Source: Ctenosaura bakeri
Taxonomy: Eukaryota > Chordata > Lepidosauria > Squamata > Iguanidae
Assembly: GCA_948474755.1 (NCBI GenBank)
Contig: CAOLHI010003135.1
Location: 1-64,000 of the forward strand
Reading direction: 5' to 3'
DNA length: 64,000 bases
The notes below the pieces were generated by a model. The model saw only the letters and a list, made by a program, of their open reading frames with translations. It ran no database searches and was not told the origin of the DNA. The translations under genes and the position numbers were made by a program. Shown in pieces: positions 10,994 through 21,375 of the stretch; position 1 is the stretch's first letter, and each line of letters starts with the position of its first letter.

Positions 10994-12660
10994 ACAGTTG
11001 TCTTGGGAGCCTCTAACACTATGGTTCCCAAAGGGTGTGCCAGAAAAGCTGAGAGTATTTCTAGAGCAATTGTACACCTGTATGGCCATGGAGGATTTCA
11101 TGTTGTATCCATTCCTATCTGACATTCAGAAGCTGACAATGACATCATCTTGAGGGAGACAGTAAGAATTCACCCCCACAAGATCATTCTTGCTCAGAAA
11201 CCAGTGATCAAAGGAGAGAATAGGATTCTAGGAAATAATTGTTCATAGTCTACATATTCTAAAAGTATGAAAAAATTCATCAGTGAAAAGAGGGAGGGAG
11301 GCAGGGAGTGAGACAGGAAGTATATGAAATCCAGCATGTCTCAAGTTTTATTCCATTTTTTTTTATAGGATCCCACATTTTAGATATTTAACCAATATTG
11401 ATCCAAAATACGTCTGAGATGTTGGCCGGAATCCTGTTGGTAACCTGCATGCATTTACACCCATATATGTTCTTTTATGAATGATGTGCAGCACTTACCC
11501 TGCAGACCTGCTGCACAGGACATTTAATAGTCAAAGGAAATGAGGCCATTTAGTGTTGGGGGTGCAGAACACGAGGGAACCATCTATCTGCAGCCAGGAA
11601 GAAAAAAGAGAGAGAGAGAGCTCAGCCTCATCTCTCTTGGATCTCCAGGCTACTAACATGTGCTTCCAATCATTATTTGTTTCCACAAGGAAGAACAAAT
11701 AATTTAATCAACTGTCTTCCCTCTTGAGAATTTCTTGTGGGGGTGAGTAAGCCTCCTTCATGTTCACTGTGGCTGGGTAGAGGACAGCTGAGGATCATCA
11801 TCCAGCTGTTTTCCAATAGCAAGTGCATAATGACAATGACACCTCTCAGGACATTAGAAGGACATCCCCCTCCCCACTGGAGATCACAGAGGATGCCTGC
11901 ATTCTTAGCAACAGTGATAAAAACATAGGCAAACAATGTTACCCAACTGCCTCTCTCATCCTCTGTGCAGCCATATTGGGCCAGCAGAAAAACAGTGAGT
12001 GGGAGTGGGTATAGTCTTCTGGGTCTATTTGAAGACTTGGTAGTGGGATAGAACATGAGTTTCAGAAGTCTCTTCCTTGGGCTTTCAAAGATTTGCAAGA
12101 ACCCTTTTTCATTTTTTCCCCTTGAATCCTCAAACATTATTGCTCTTCCTAATACTCACTAAGGATCCAGGAGAGGGTCAGCTGCTGTTTTTCACTTGGC
12201 TGCCAAAAAGCAACTGGATGTGTCCAGAGTGCCCTGAGGGGTAGTTTTTATTTGTGTGGACTTCACTTTCTACAATCTAGCTTTCATGTAGGCATGTTAA
12301 GTCATGTGAGCTGTTACCCACAGTCTAACATAATGCAGACTGGACACATGTACATTTTGTGGGTAGCATACTCCCATTCATATCCTGAAGAATAAAAAGA
12401 CAGAGTTAGACTGACACATAGAGAGATATCTACAAAGAGAACACAGATCAAATTAACTTGGCCTTAAATGGGTATGGGTAAAGAGTAAGGGGAATAGTGA
12501 CTAACAACTTCCAATAGAAGTAGACAACAGAGAGACTAAATACAAATGCAATTAGAAATGGAAGACTGAATTTCAGGAAAGGACTGGAATGAGTTTTAGG
12601 AACAGCTTGGACTAAAATTAAAAAAAAAAAAAGAATTTAACACAAATTGAAACAAAAAAT
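10994..12660. other. Non-coding stretch
   Basis: Mostly unassigned. It holds a GAGA tract near 11612-11622 and, near 11425-11440, a short GGAATCCTGTTGGTA motif resembling the start of the unnamed repeat seen at 21864 and 43665. Confidence 0.45.
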
Positions 12661-12739
12661 TGCCATTAATTCTAGCACAAATTATTTCACCATTATTGCC
12701 CCTTGAATACTGAAATAATTTGTGCTAGAATTAATGGCA
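12661..12739. repeat. Perfect 29-bp inverted repeat with 21-nt loop
   Basis: Bases 12661-12689 and 12711-12739 are exact reverse complements (29 of 29), separated by a 21-nt spacer. The arms start with TGCCATTAATTCTAGCAC. Pairing stops sharply at both ends. Flanking DNA shows no recognised transposon ends. If transcribed from either strand it would fold into a long hairpin; whether it is a young MITE remnant, a small-RNA hairpin or a replication-slippage product cannot be told here. Confidence 0.95.
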
Positions 12740-13361
12740 GCTTCTGATATATTAATTCACCACCAAAGTACTATGATCAGAGTACTATGGGGAAGGCATG
12801 CCCTGGTTGAAAACTGCAATGTCAGCCACAAAATGCTGGATTTCTCCATGGCCTGGAATTCTTAGTTTATGGAAAGCTGCAACTGTGAAACATCACACTT
12901 GTATGAAAACCATCGTTAACAATGGGAACAAAGAATTTTTCTGGAGTTAGAAAATATTGTGATGTAATCTATAATGCCATCTACATTTTCAGAACATATG
13001 AAATCTCAGTCCTTAATACATACTCAAATATTTGTTTGGTTTTTATATAGCAACTCTGTGCCTAAGCTACTAATCCAGTTGCAAAGCACAGTCTATGCAT
13101 TTGGAGGAAGAATGCCTGCTGGGAAAAGAAGACTCTTTAGATACATTACTATTCTCTACTCCTCCCTCCCCTGCTCTTCTTTTGTCTTCTATCTTTCTCT
13201 TTCTAAGACTTTTTTCCCCTATTGAGCTCTAAAGAGTGGCTATGAGGCAAAATTGTGCAAACTAATGAAGACTAAATAATTTGCAGAAAACTGCTTTCCT
13301 CTCTGTATAACCAAACAGTGGTACTAAGTGACAACAATGGCACTTTAATGAGGAGGTGGCC

Positions 13362-13362
<1 letters not shown>
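12740..13362. other. Non-coding stretch
   Basis: No repeat or gene recognised. Confidence 0.45.

Positions 13363-13455
<93 letters not shown>
13363..13455. repeat. Mirrored (AAT)n/(ATT)n microsatellite
   Basis: A run of TAA units switches at about 13420 to a run of TTA units, making one long inverted repeat. It abuts the truncated 5' end of the CR1 at 13456. Confidence 0.97.
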
Positions 13456-14437
13456 GGGTGCCACAGGGTTCTGTCCTAGGCCCAGTGCTGTTCAATATTT
13501 TTATCAATGACTTGGATGAAGGAATAGAGGGCATGCTCATCAAATTTGCAGATGACACCAAATTGGGAGGGGTTGCTAATACGCCAGAGGACAGGATCAA
13601 AATTCAAAATGACCTGGATAGATTGGAGAGCTGGGCCAAGGCAAACAAAATGAAATTCAACAGAGAGAAGTGTATGGTCCTACACTTAGGTAGAAAAAAT
13701 GGAATACAGAAATATAGGATGGGGGACACGTGGCTGGATAGCAGTACATGTGAAAGGGATCTAGGAGTCTTCATAGACCACAAGCTGAACATGAGTCAGC
13801 AGTGTGATGCGGCAGCTAAGAAAGCCAATGCAATTCTCGGCTGCATCAATAGGAGTATGGTGTCTAGATCGAGGGAGGTACTGGTACCACTCTACTCTGC
13901 TTTGGTTAGACCCCATCTTGAATACTGTGTCCAGTTCTGGGCACCCCAATTCAAGAAGGATATTGACAAGCTGGAGCAAGTCCAGAGGAGGGCGACCAAA
14001 ATGGTGAGAGGCCTGGAAGCCATGCCCTATGAGGATAGACTTAGAGAGCTGGGTATGTTTAGTCTGCAGAAGAGGAGGTTAAGAGGGGACATGATAGCCA
14101 TGTTTAAATACTTGAAGGGATGCCACATAGAGGAAGGAGGGGGCTTGTTTTCTGCTGCTCCAGAGACCAGGACAAGGAGCAATGGATTCAAGCTGCAGGA
14201 AAGAAGATTCCACCTGAACCTCAGGAAGAACTTCCTGACGGTCAGGGCTGTCCGGCAGTGGAATCTGCTGCCTCGGAGTGTAGTGGAGTCTCCTTCCTTG
14301 GAGGTTTTTAAGCAGAGGCTTGATGGCCATCTGTCGGGATTGCTTTGAGGGTGTTCCTGCATGGCAGGGGGTTGGACTGGATGGCCTGTGTGGTCTCTTC
14401 CAACTCTACATTTCTATGATTCTATGATTGTATGATT
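13456..14437 (+). mobile_element. CR1 LINE, 5'-truncated, RT C-terminal ORF open
   Basis: The element starts at the RT motif [20 protein letters not shown]. It continues through the catalytic FADDTKLGG, then [20 protein letters not shown], the block [20 protein letters not shown], and [19 protein letters not shown] before a stop at 14346-14348. These are characteristic CR1 ORF2 blocks. The frame is uninterrupted over nearly 300 codons, so this is a comparatively young insertion. Endonuclease and N-terminal RT are missing, so it cannot be autonomous. The 3' UTR ends in the diagnostic ATTCTATG octamer tail near 14410-14437. The apparent upstream polyisoleucine comes from the microsatellite. It meets an oppositely oriented L2 tail at about 14438. 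Confidence 0.95.
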
Positions 14438-15395
14438 TGTTTTTATCCCACCTCTCCCAGTGGATCGAGGCGGCATTACAAAAATATATAAATACATTAA
14501 AACATTAAAATGTACCCCATCCTCCCCACCCACCAACCCTTCTATCCCCCTAAAACACATTAATTATTAAAAACAAATTAAAAACAAAATTAAAACAAAG
14601 ACACAAATGATGAGAGGCGGTGGAACACTAGTCTGGGAAGGCCTGTCGGAAGAGAACAGTCTTGACTGCTTTTTTAAAGCAGTCAAGACTGGTAATGTGC
14701 CGCGTCTCCTCCGGCAGGCCATTCCATAACTTAGGAGCGACAGAAGAAAAGGTCCTCTGGGTAACTGCAGCCAACCTAGTTCTGACTGGCTGCAGTAAAT
14801 TCCTCCCAGAGGACCTTAGTGTGCGGGGCGGATTATATGGGAGAAGGCGATCCCGCAGGTAGACTGGCCCCAAACCATGACGGGCTTTAAAGGTAAAAAC
14901 CAACACCTTGTACTGTGCCCGGAAACTAATAGGCAGCCAGTGTAAAGACTTCAGAATAGGTGTTATGTGGTCAGTTTTAGATCTTCCGGTGACCAACCTG
15001 GCTACCATATTCTGAATTAATTGAAGTTGCTGGACTAAGCACATGGGTAGCCCTATGTAGAGCGCATTACAGAAGTCAAGCCGTGAAGTTACCAGCGCAT
15101 GTACCACTGTTTTTAGGTGTTCCAAGTCCAGGAAGGGGCGCAGCTGGCGTATCAGCTGAAGCTGATAGCAGTCACTCCTGGCTGCCGCATCAATTTGAGC
15201 TGTCATCTGAAGTGGCGAGTCCAGGAGCACCCCCAAGCTGCGGACACAGTCTTTCAGGAGAAGTGTGACCCCGTCTAGAACTGGTTGACAAACCTCCATA
15301 CCTGGGCTAGGGCCCTTAACAGCGAGTACCTCCATCTTATCTGGATTCAGCTTCAGTCTGTTTTTCCTCAGATAACCTACAGCAGAACCACACAC
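14438..15395 (-). mobile_element. L2-like LINE 3' half with open ORF
   Basis: On the minus strand a continuous frame (about 15395 down to 14628) reads LRKNRLKLNPDKMEVLAV, LGVLLDSPLQMTAQIDAAAR, ALVTSRLDFCNALYIGLPM, TDHITPILKSLHWLPISFRA and ends in KTVLFRQAFPD. This is the L2 RT C-terminal region. It has no internal stop or frameshift, unlike the other L2 copies here. The endonuclease and the RT catalytic YADD are missing, so the copy is 5'-truncated. The 3' UTR is A-rich and ends tail-to-tail against the CR1 tail. The open frame extending beyond 15396 reads into flanking DNA. Confidence 0.9.
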
Positions 15396-15436
15396 TTGGC
15401 AGCAAACATCATTCCTTGTAACAAGTTTGCTGCCAA
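15396..15436. repeat. Short hairpin, 12-bp stem
   Basis: TTGGCAGCAAAC at 15396-15407 pairs perfectly with GTTTGCTGCCAA at 15425-15436. It lies exactly at the 5' truncation point of the minus-strand L2, so it may reflect a rearrangement at insertion. Confidence 0.85.
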
Positions 15437-15582
15437 ATGTACATCTTGAGGGTGGAGGAAAATTTGCAGAGAAGAAGCAGAAATGGGAGACATACATAAG
15501 GGAGAATCATCACACTCTCACAACTGCATAGATATAATTTATACCTGAGCATTTATTATCCTTCTGTACTGCATCCAAGACA

Positions 15583-15710
15583 GTTAGTGTGGTGTAGTGC
15601 TTTCATGATTGGACTTTGACCCTGGAGATCAGAGTTTGATTCTCCACTTGGCCATGGAAACCCATTGGTTGACCTGGGGAACATCACATACTCTCAGCCC
15701 CAGAGGACCC
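15583..15710 (+). mobile_element. SINE, left part, interrupted by LTR
   Basis: The tRNA-like head (GTGTGGTGTAGTGC) and the body CTTGGCCATGGAAACCCATTG..CTCAGCCCCAGAGGA match the SINE at 6278-6473. It stops at the LTR start at 15711 and resumes at 16607 with CCATGATAGG; roughly 45 bp of the SINE middle is missing. Confidence 0.8.
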
Positions 15711-16604
15711 TGTTACCCTTACTGCTGGAGGTATTCCTGGGAGGATACCTGGACTTGCTCTAAAATGCCAAAATTGGGGAAATTAGCAGAGCACTGGCTT
15801 TTAACAATGTGGAGGGCAGGGCAACACCTAGTGAGATTTTCTAACCCTAACGTCTACGAAGTCAGATCAAGAAAGAACCAGGTTATAGGTTCACTCAAGA
15901 TATTTTATTAGAAACTATTTTTAATCACACTCACTCAGCATCAAACACTCAATCAAGCACACAAGGACTATTGAAATGGAAAGAGGTGAAAATTGATAGG
16001 GGAAAAGTGGAGTGAACGAGAGGAGAGAGTAATACTGTACCAATCCAGAAGTCTTCAGCTGAGAAAAGACAAGCAGAGAGCAAAACTCAGTGTAGGGGAG
16101 GGGACCCTCAACTGACAGAGTGACAGCCTGCCAGCCAAGTTTGGGAGAACTCCGAAATGGAGTTGAACAGGGGTCTAGTTATAGGGCCAAACATGCCTTG
16201 GAGGCAGACCCTCTTCCCAGAAAGAACAGTGGCTGAAACAGAAGGATGATGGAGGTATGATAGCCACCTGACGGCTGCATGATATCTGCCTGATGGCTAT
16301 GTGATTGTTGCACCAGGTAACTAGACCTTACTTTGATATGCCTTGCTTTGTTCCAAGCATCCTGGCAGGGGGTGGGGAGGGATCAGGCAGTCTCCACAGA
16401 GTATTGTCATGCTAATGGCCTACATGCCTACGTGCCTTTCCAAGGTTTCCTATTGAGATGTGACGGGGGAAGTTACAAGTCTTTGATCTTTTGTCCGATC
16501 ACTAGCCTGACTGTCTATATACCAACTCAGCCACCTCTGGCTCAGATGCATTTTAATATCAAAATCATACTTCCTGGGATGGGGGTCTGTTTGCGGGGTA
16601 ACTA
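15711..16604 (-). mobile_element. Solo LTR copy C, divergent member, nested in SINE
   Basis: The plus strand begins TGTTACCC, like the LTR at 61237, and ends near GGGGTAACTA. The reversed poly-A signal (TTTATT, 15904-15909) lies about 198 bp from the LTR 3' end. A reversed TATA-like CTATAAC element lies about 270 bp further, near 16172-16178. This matches the spacing in copies A, B and E. The GGGGAAATTAGCAGAGCAC and GGGCAGGGCAACA blocks align with copy B. The target duplication is imperfect (ACCC left, CACC-like right). No internal viral genes remain. Confidence 0.75.
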
Positions 16605-16606
16605 CA

Positions 16607-16682
16607 CCATGATAGGATCGCCTTAGGGCACCATAAATCAGAACTGATTTGCAGGCATACAACGATGACAGTGACAACAACT
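16607..16682 (+). mobile_element. SINE, right part
   Basis: CCATGATAGGATCGCCTTAG, then CACCATAAATCAGAACTGA and a GACAGTGACAACAAC tail, are the 3' end of the SINE split by the LTR. Confidence 0.8.
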
Positions 16683-16689
16683 GCATCTA

Positions 16690-16840
16690 GAAAAGTCAGT
16701 CTGTATCCACAAAAGCTCATATGATAATAAAAACCAGTTAATCTTAAAAGTGCTGCCACATTTCTTCTTCCCCCCCCTCCTTCCTCCTTCCTCCGTCAGG
16801 AGACTAACATGGCTACTTCTTTGAAAACTACAAAGATGAG
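16690..16840 (-). repeat. Fragment of a high-copy amniote-type repeat
   Basis: Contains TCTGTATCCACAAAAGCTCA, CAGTTAATCTTAAAAGTGCT and AGACTAACATGGCTACTTC, a widely repeated signature also seen in pieces at 26672-26803, 29405-29520 and 29755-29870. A pyrimidine-rich tract (about 16762-16797) lies inside. I cannot name the family. Confidence 0.5.
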
Positions 16841-16875
16841 GGAGAGTTCCTCAATTTTCTACTTGCTTCCATCTC

Positions 16876-16995
16876 AGGGATGGGCAAATTCTGGCTGCCC
16901 ACATGTTGCTGGAATGCATCTCTCATTGGTCCTAGCCTGCAGAGCTATTTGCAAGGATGGCAGAAGTTGCAGCCTAACAACTTCCATGGAATAAT
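16876..16995. mobile_element. Palindromic repeat fragment (GGGATGGGCAA type)
   Basis: GGGATGGGCAAATTCTGGCTG..TGTTGCTGGAATGCATCTCTC is followed by a partly inverted GATGGCAGAAGTTGCAGCC..AACAACTTCC. This is the layout of a common lizard-type palindromic element, here degraded. Confidence 0.5.
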
Positions 16996-17285
16996 TGGTT
17001 TCTCACATTTGTTCTGTCTTTTCTTTTGCAAGTCCTTTCCATGTCTGTGTTTCCTACTTGGAAAACAGCTCCAAGAACACCAGCTGAAGGAAAAGCAAGC
17101 AATGTTTATATCTCAACATTCCCCAGTTTGAATTAAAACTGGTGATGGGAATGGGGATGCATATCATGACTTGATTGATCCACATTCAGTAATCAGGGCA
17201 ATGCCTACTTATTTCTAGGCCATACACCCCTCCTCCATATGCTTTGATTGACAAAACATATATTTAATTGGCATAAACTATAAAT

Positions 17286-17922
17286 TGTCTCCTGCTATGA
17301 CTGAGAGCTGACTGCAAAGACAAAACTGGCTGCACAAGACCTCAAGGCATAGCCAGGTCATAGTCAGGAAATCTCCAGGGAAATGAACTTACAGCTAGAG
17401 TTCAACAACTCAACCTTTAAAGACAATAGCGCCTGCAATGTTCTCACAGAATGGCTGATTGTCTTAGTCCCTCTTCCCTTTTGTCCTCACATCTGACCAG
17501 CAATCAAGGAGCTATGATGATTCCCATTAGCCATTTGTCACCTAATGCTAAGACCATTAGTCCAGTCTGGACCCCATTGTTTGTGCTTGCAGAGAGCCAT
17601 TAACACCTTCACCTCCCAGGCAGAACAAACTCACAGTACACTGGTTGCTGGTTGTCACTCTGCCACTCCAATTTCAATCGTGTACTGTCCTTAGACTCTG
17701 TGTCTATGCTACATTCTTTGCTGCTCTCTGGAGTGGTAAATATCATCCACTTTGCCCTAAAACACTTGCTATCCAAACTTTCCCCCCTTTCCCTTTAGTC
17801 AGCCTTGTGCGATTCTGAGACTGCTTGAATCTTGTGTGATTGATAGTTTCCCAATAAAGCACATTTTAAGGACATTCTTTGAATCTCTGGCTGGTATTCA
17901 TGCACTAGTACGATATTCACAG
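17286..17922 (+). mobile_element. Possible LTR, different family
   Basis: An AATAAA near 17852 is followed about 70 bp later by a CA end (GATATTCACA), and a plausible start is TGTCTCCTGC at 17286. The sequence is less AT-rich than its flanks. No flanking duplication was found, so the limits are provisional. Confidence 0.35.
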
Positions 17923-18916
17923 GTGTTAAAGATCTTGTTAAGTTAGTAAAGTACTAGCTTTTGATGTTTGTGCCTGTATGATCAATAAGCTGTTGTGTTT
18001 GCTCTATATCTGTGTAGTTAACTTCACAAAGGAAGTGTCTTTTTGTACCAATTGAAGAAAACATGACCAAACCATGTGGGGGTGGCTCAGATGCACTGGA
18101 AATAAACATCTTGAATGACGTTTGGTGAATACTTGGCTGGATGTCTTGATGTGTTAAGACAACCTGTACCAACCCAAATCAAAATAAGAGCTTTTTCACA
18201 TCCCTGGGTAGAAAGGACACAAGCTCACATTCCATCTCAGTCACCCAGCACTACATATATCACTTCTTCAGGTCTACAGATGGCTTCTCCCCTCTTCTTT
18301 TCTGTTCTAGCAATGTAAAAGGGAGGCTATGGCTCTATGTCAAATGCAAGTAGAAATAAGCAATGCATTTTTTCCCCAGGGCTACAGACTCATGTTAGTA
18401 CTACTGGGAAAATATCATTATCTAGTGCTCTTTGCATGCGGCCATAGAAGCATGCCAGGTGCCCAAGATGAAAAAGGAAAAAGAAATTTTGCATCCTTTC
18501 TAGGCATTGCTGGAACAATAAGAAAGGTAAAAGCAACAGGGAAAGAGATGGAAAGGGGAAAGGCAGGCAGATTGTAAATGGTGTTGGCTGTTCATGGAGG
18601 CTGGACCTTGTCACACTCCCAGTGACACCACTGAGCCATTCCAACAGCTTCAGAAATAGGAACTACACTTGGTTTCCAAAAAATGAGCTATTTTTTGACT
18701 TGGTGGTAAAAAGGTCAGTTTTTAAAACTAGCTTCTCTCCTGATTTTTTTTTTAAATGTTTATCATTTCTCTGATGAAGAGTACTAGAGCAGTCAAATGT
18801 CTGCATTCTATTTGGTGACCATTCAGTTGGCCTTGTAAAGGTAGAACCCAATGTGGATGTTAGACTGTTTTCCTCCTAATGCATACTAAAATATCTGTGT
18901 TTGTTCTGATTTTTAT
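17923..18916. other. Non-coding stretch
   Basis: No repeat or gene recognised. Confidence 0.45.
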
Positions 18917-18991
18917 AAGCCTCATTGAAATCCACTTTTGAGGAAAAGGCAGGATATAATGAATAAATGATATTGGGGATGATGATGATGA
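18917..18991 (+). mobile_element. L2-like 3' tail
   Basis: AAGCCTCATTGAAATCCACT, then GAGGAAAAGGCAGGATATAA and a GATGATGAT run, resemble the 3' end of the L2 at 24560-26510. Confidence 0.6.
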
Positions 18992-19870
18992 TTTAAATAC
19001 ATTTTTTTACAATAATTTTCTCAACAACATGCATCAATGTTGAAGCAGAACAGACATAAATGAATATGTATGAAACTGACACAGATGAGAAATAGACCAG
19101 CTTGCCCATCTGTATACCACATTGATGTATGCCTGTATTTTATCACATCCACTCCTATCAGTTCTTTTTATGCAGACTTCACACTTCAGCTAACCTGAAG
19201 TCCCCTTGAATTCACAGCCTACTCCACCAGCTGCCAATAATGCTTCTCTTCTGACCAAGGCAAAACCCATGAAGGAGTGGAACAATTTATGTATCTCTTC
19301 ACCTCCTTTTCTGGAGATCTTACAGGAAGTGTTTCTACAGTGAGAAGGTGTTCCACTATAACTCATTTTAGAAAATCCCATTTGTCACAAACCCCTGAAA
19401 GGAAAAAAAAAAAGTGGTGTTAAAAAGAATCATACACACACACACACACGAGTTAAAGAGCAGGAAAGAAAAACCATTATTTCTAAGTTGAAAACGAAAG
19501 TCAGACCCATATCATCTGCAATAAATAGCATCCAATAATAAAAATCAGACTCTTATGAATATGATTGATGGATATTATTTTAAAGAAACAAAATTGAAGA
19601 ACAATTATTGAATTTTTAGCAGAGATGTTTTGGAGAAATAGAAAGTTCAAAAATTATATTGCCTAGTCTTGCTGCTCCCCTATAAGACAATCATCCTGTT
19701 GCTCTTGGGGATGAAAAGAAAATTGTATTTTATTATTTTTTTAAAAAGTCATCCTGTATTGATGAGAATCTTTGCAGTTCAGGGATTATTCTGAACAAAA
19801 TGCAAATGTGGCCTTCTTATGTAGAAAACCACATTTTTTTTAGCAAAAATAGCATTTTTGGAAGCCCTCC
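18992..19870. other. Non-coding stretch with short (CA)n
   Basis: Holds a (CA)n run at about 19433-19449; otherwise nothing recognised. Confidence 0.45.
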
Positions 19871-19871
19871 A

Positions 19872-19927
<56 letters not shown>

Positions 19928-19930
19928 AAA
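19871..19930. repeat. (AAAG)n microsatellite
   Basis: About 14 tandem AAAG units. It would lie in the 3' UTR or intron if the exon candidate at 20127-20205 is real. Confidence 0.98.
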
Positions 19931-20126
19931 GTTTATATAGAATAAGTTCCCAACAACATTTTCCCACATAGGAGACAGACAAAAATAACATTCAAATTCT
20001 GCACAGAAGAAGTCCCAAAGTATGAATAGCCTTCAAAAGCTGCACAGTTTTCAAAAACTTTCTAACACTGGAGAAAAAATGCTGTACTTCCTTTGGAAGA
20101 AAATTAGTGAAAAATTACTTCCCTAG

Positions 20127-20205
20127 TCACTGTTCAGTGACTCTTCTCTGACGGTCTCTTCCTTCAATAGCTTCCATGATTTTCTTCCATTTCTCTGTAG
20201 GCACT
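20127..20205 (-). CDS. Candidate last (or internal) coding exon of an unidentified gene
   Basis: On the minus strand a strong acceptor (CCTTTTGTCTGTCACAG) leads into one base and then an open frame reading VPTEKWKKIMEAIEGRDRQR, then RVTEQ and a TGA stop at 20127-20129. Read this way it is a terminal exon, and an AATAAA-type signal lies about 400 bp downstream (near 19730). Alternatively a weak donor CA|GTGACT at the stop would make a 75-bp symmetric phase-2 exon ending at 20131. That would splice in frame to the candidate exon at 10226-10321 and keep the Gln codon. A second frame is also open, so the evidence is moderate. The basic, helix-prone peptide does not identify a family. Confidence 0.45.
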
Positions 20206-20472
20206 CTGTGACAGACAAAAGGCAAAAGAAATCTTAACACAAAATTCAAAGGGGAGGCACATCACATTCACAATGCATTCAAAATACCAAACATATTTTT
20301 TCTTTGTTATATGAAAATATTAAGCAACCTGGCAGAATACAACTCTGTGCAAGACTTCCTTTAAATATTGCTCTGCATTGACTGAGGAGCTTTTCTATGT
20401 ATGTACAGTCTCTGATTTGGGTAGTATTAAAGTTGATGTTAGCCCCCTAGAACTCAGCTTACAAGAGTATAG

Positions 20473-21375
20473 ATTTACTGCAGTTTCTAGCTCGGACTTG
20501 AGGGATATTAGATATCACTTTGATATCAATAATTTGGCCTTCTTTACCTGTTCCTCTCCACATGCTGCGAGGTGCCCCGGACAAGCTCGCAGACAGGCAT
20601 GGCCGCTAATCACTGTAATATTCCAAACAAATATAGGCAGGCCAGAAATAGCCATCCCGCCGCTTCAGGAGACCTCAAAGGCAAGTACTCTATTATGTAT
20701 GCACGCTACTTACAAAGAACTCCCTGCCCTGAGCAGGCAACTTGATTAGAAGAATCCTCATCTGTCAAGCACTCTGCATTTGCATACTGTCTACTCCATT
20801 GTCAATTCGGACCTAACTCAATCATGCTAAATTCTGATCTTTCGGAGGCTTTGTCTCCAGCCCAAAACTCATTGTTTTCCCCAAGTACGGACTAGCCTAC
20901 GGCCACATTTTCCCCTATAAAAACCCCTGACTTTGAGAGCTTCTTCAGATCACTCCCAACTTCCATCCCGCCTTGCTGCCGCTTTGCTTAGTGAGCCTTC
21001 CCCTCAGTCCCACGTACTGAGAACTCCATACCTCTGAACTTCTGCTGCAGACTACCCGGGCTTCAGGAAAGGTGTAGTATTACCCAAACCAACAACTCCT
21101 CTAAAAATCCCTCTATCCCACTTCAACCTTTATTTCTCTAGTTATCTGAGTGAGTGTGCTGCATACATTGTTTGATTGTAGTTTAATAAAAACCACAATT
21201 ATTATTATGTTTGCTCCTTGACTCGGTCTGACCCCGTAGACATTGGGTAAAAGATTCCTCTCCGTTGCCCTGCCTCTCGCATTGCTAGCTTGTGCTCTTT
21301 GCTAATTTCCCCCAACTTACATAATTGAGAGTGCATTAGGTGTCCCTCACGGAACCCCCAAAAATCAGGATAACA
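20473..21375 (+). mobile_element. Complete solo LTR copy A, TSD ATAG
   Basis: A 903-bp element with a TSD of ATAG on both sides (20469-20472 and 21376-21379). TATAAAAA lies at 20916-20923, AATAAA at 21185-21190, and the 3' end is GGATAACA. It aligns nearly end to end with the reverse complement of 61237-62152, including the blocks GACATTGGGTAAAAGATTC, TTGCTAGCTTGTGCTCTTTG and AACTCAATCATGCTAAAT. There is no gag/pol/env between paired LTRs, so it is a recombination-derived solo LTR of an endogenous retrovirus or gypsy-type element. The 4-bp duplication favours a class I ERV or gypsy origin (inference). Confidence 0.9.

Noticed and set aside
11673..12137. 154-codon minus-strand frame
   Set aside because: No recognisable domain, opposing plus-strand frames, no codon pattern or conservation clue; likely chance.
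13262..13600. Minus-strand open frame with a long isoleucine run, opposite CR1
   Set aside because: The run is the translated AAT/ATT microsatellite and the rest is the antisense of CR1.
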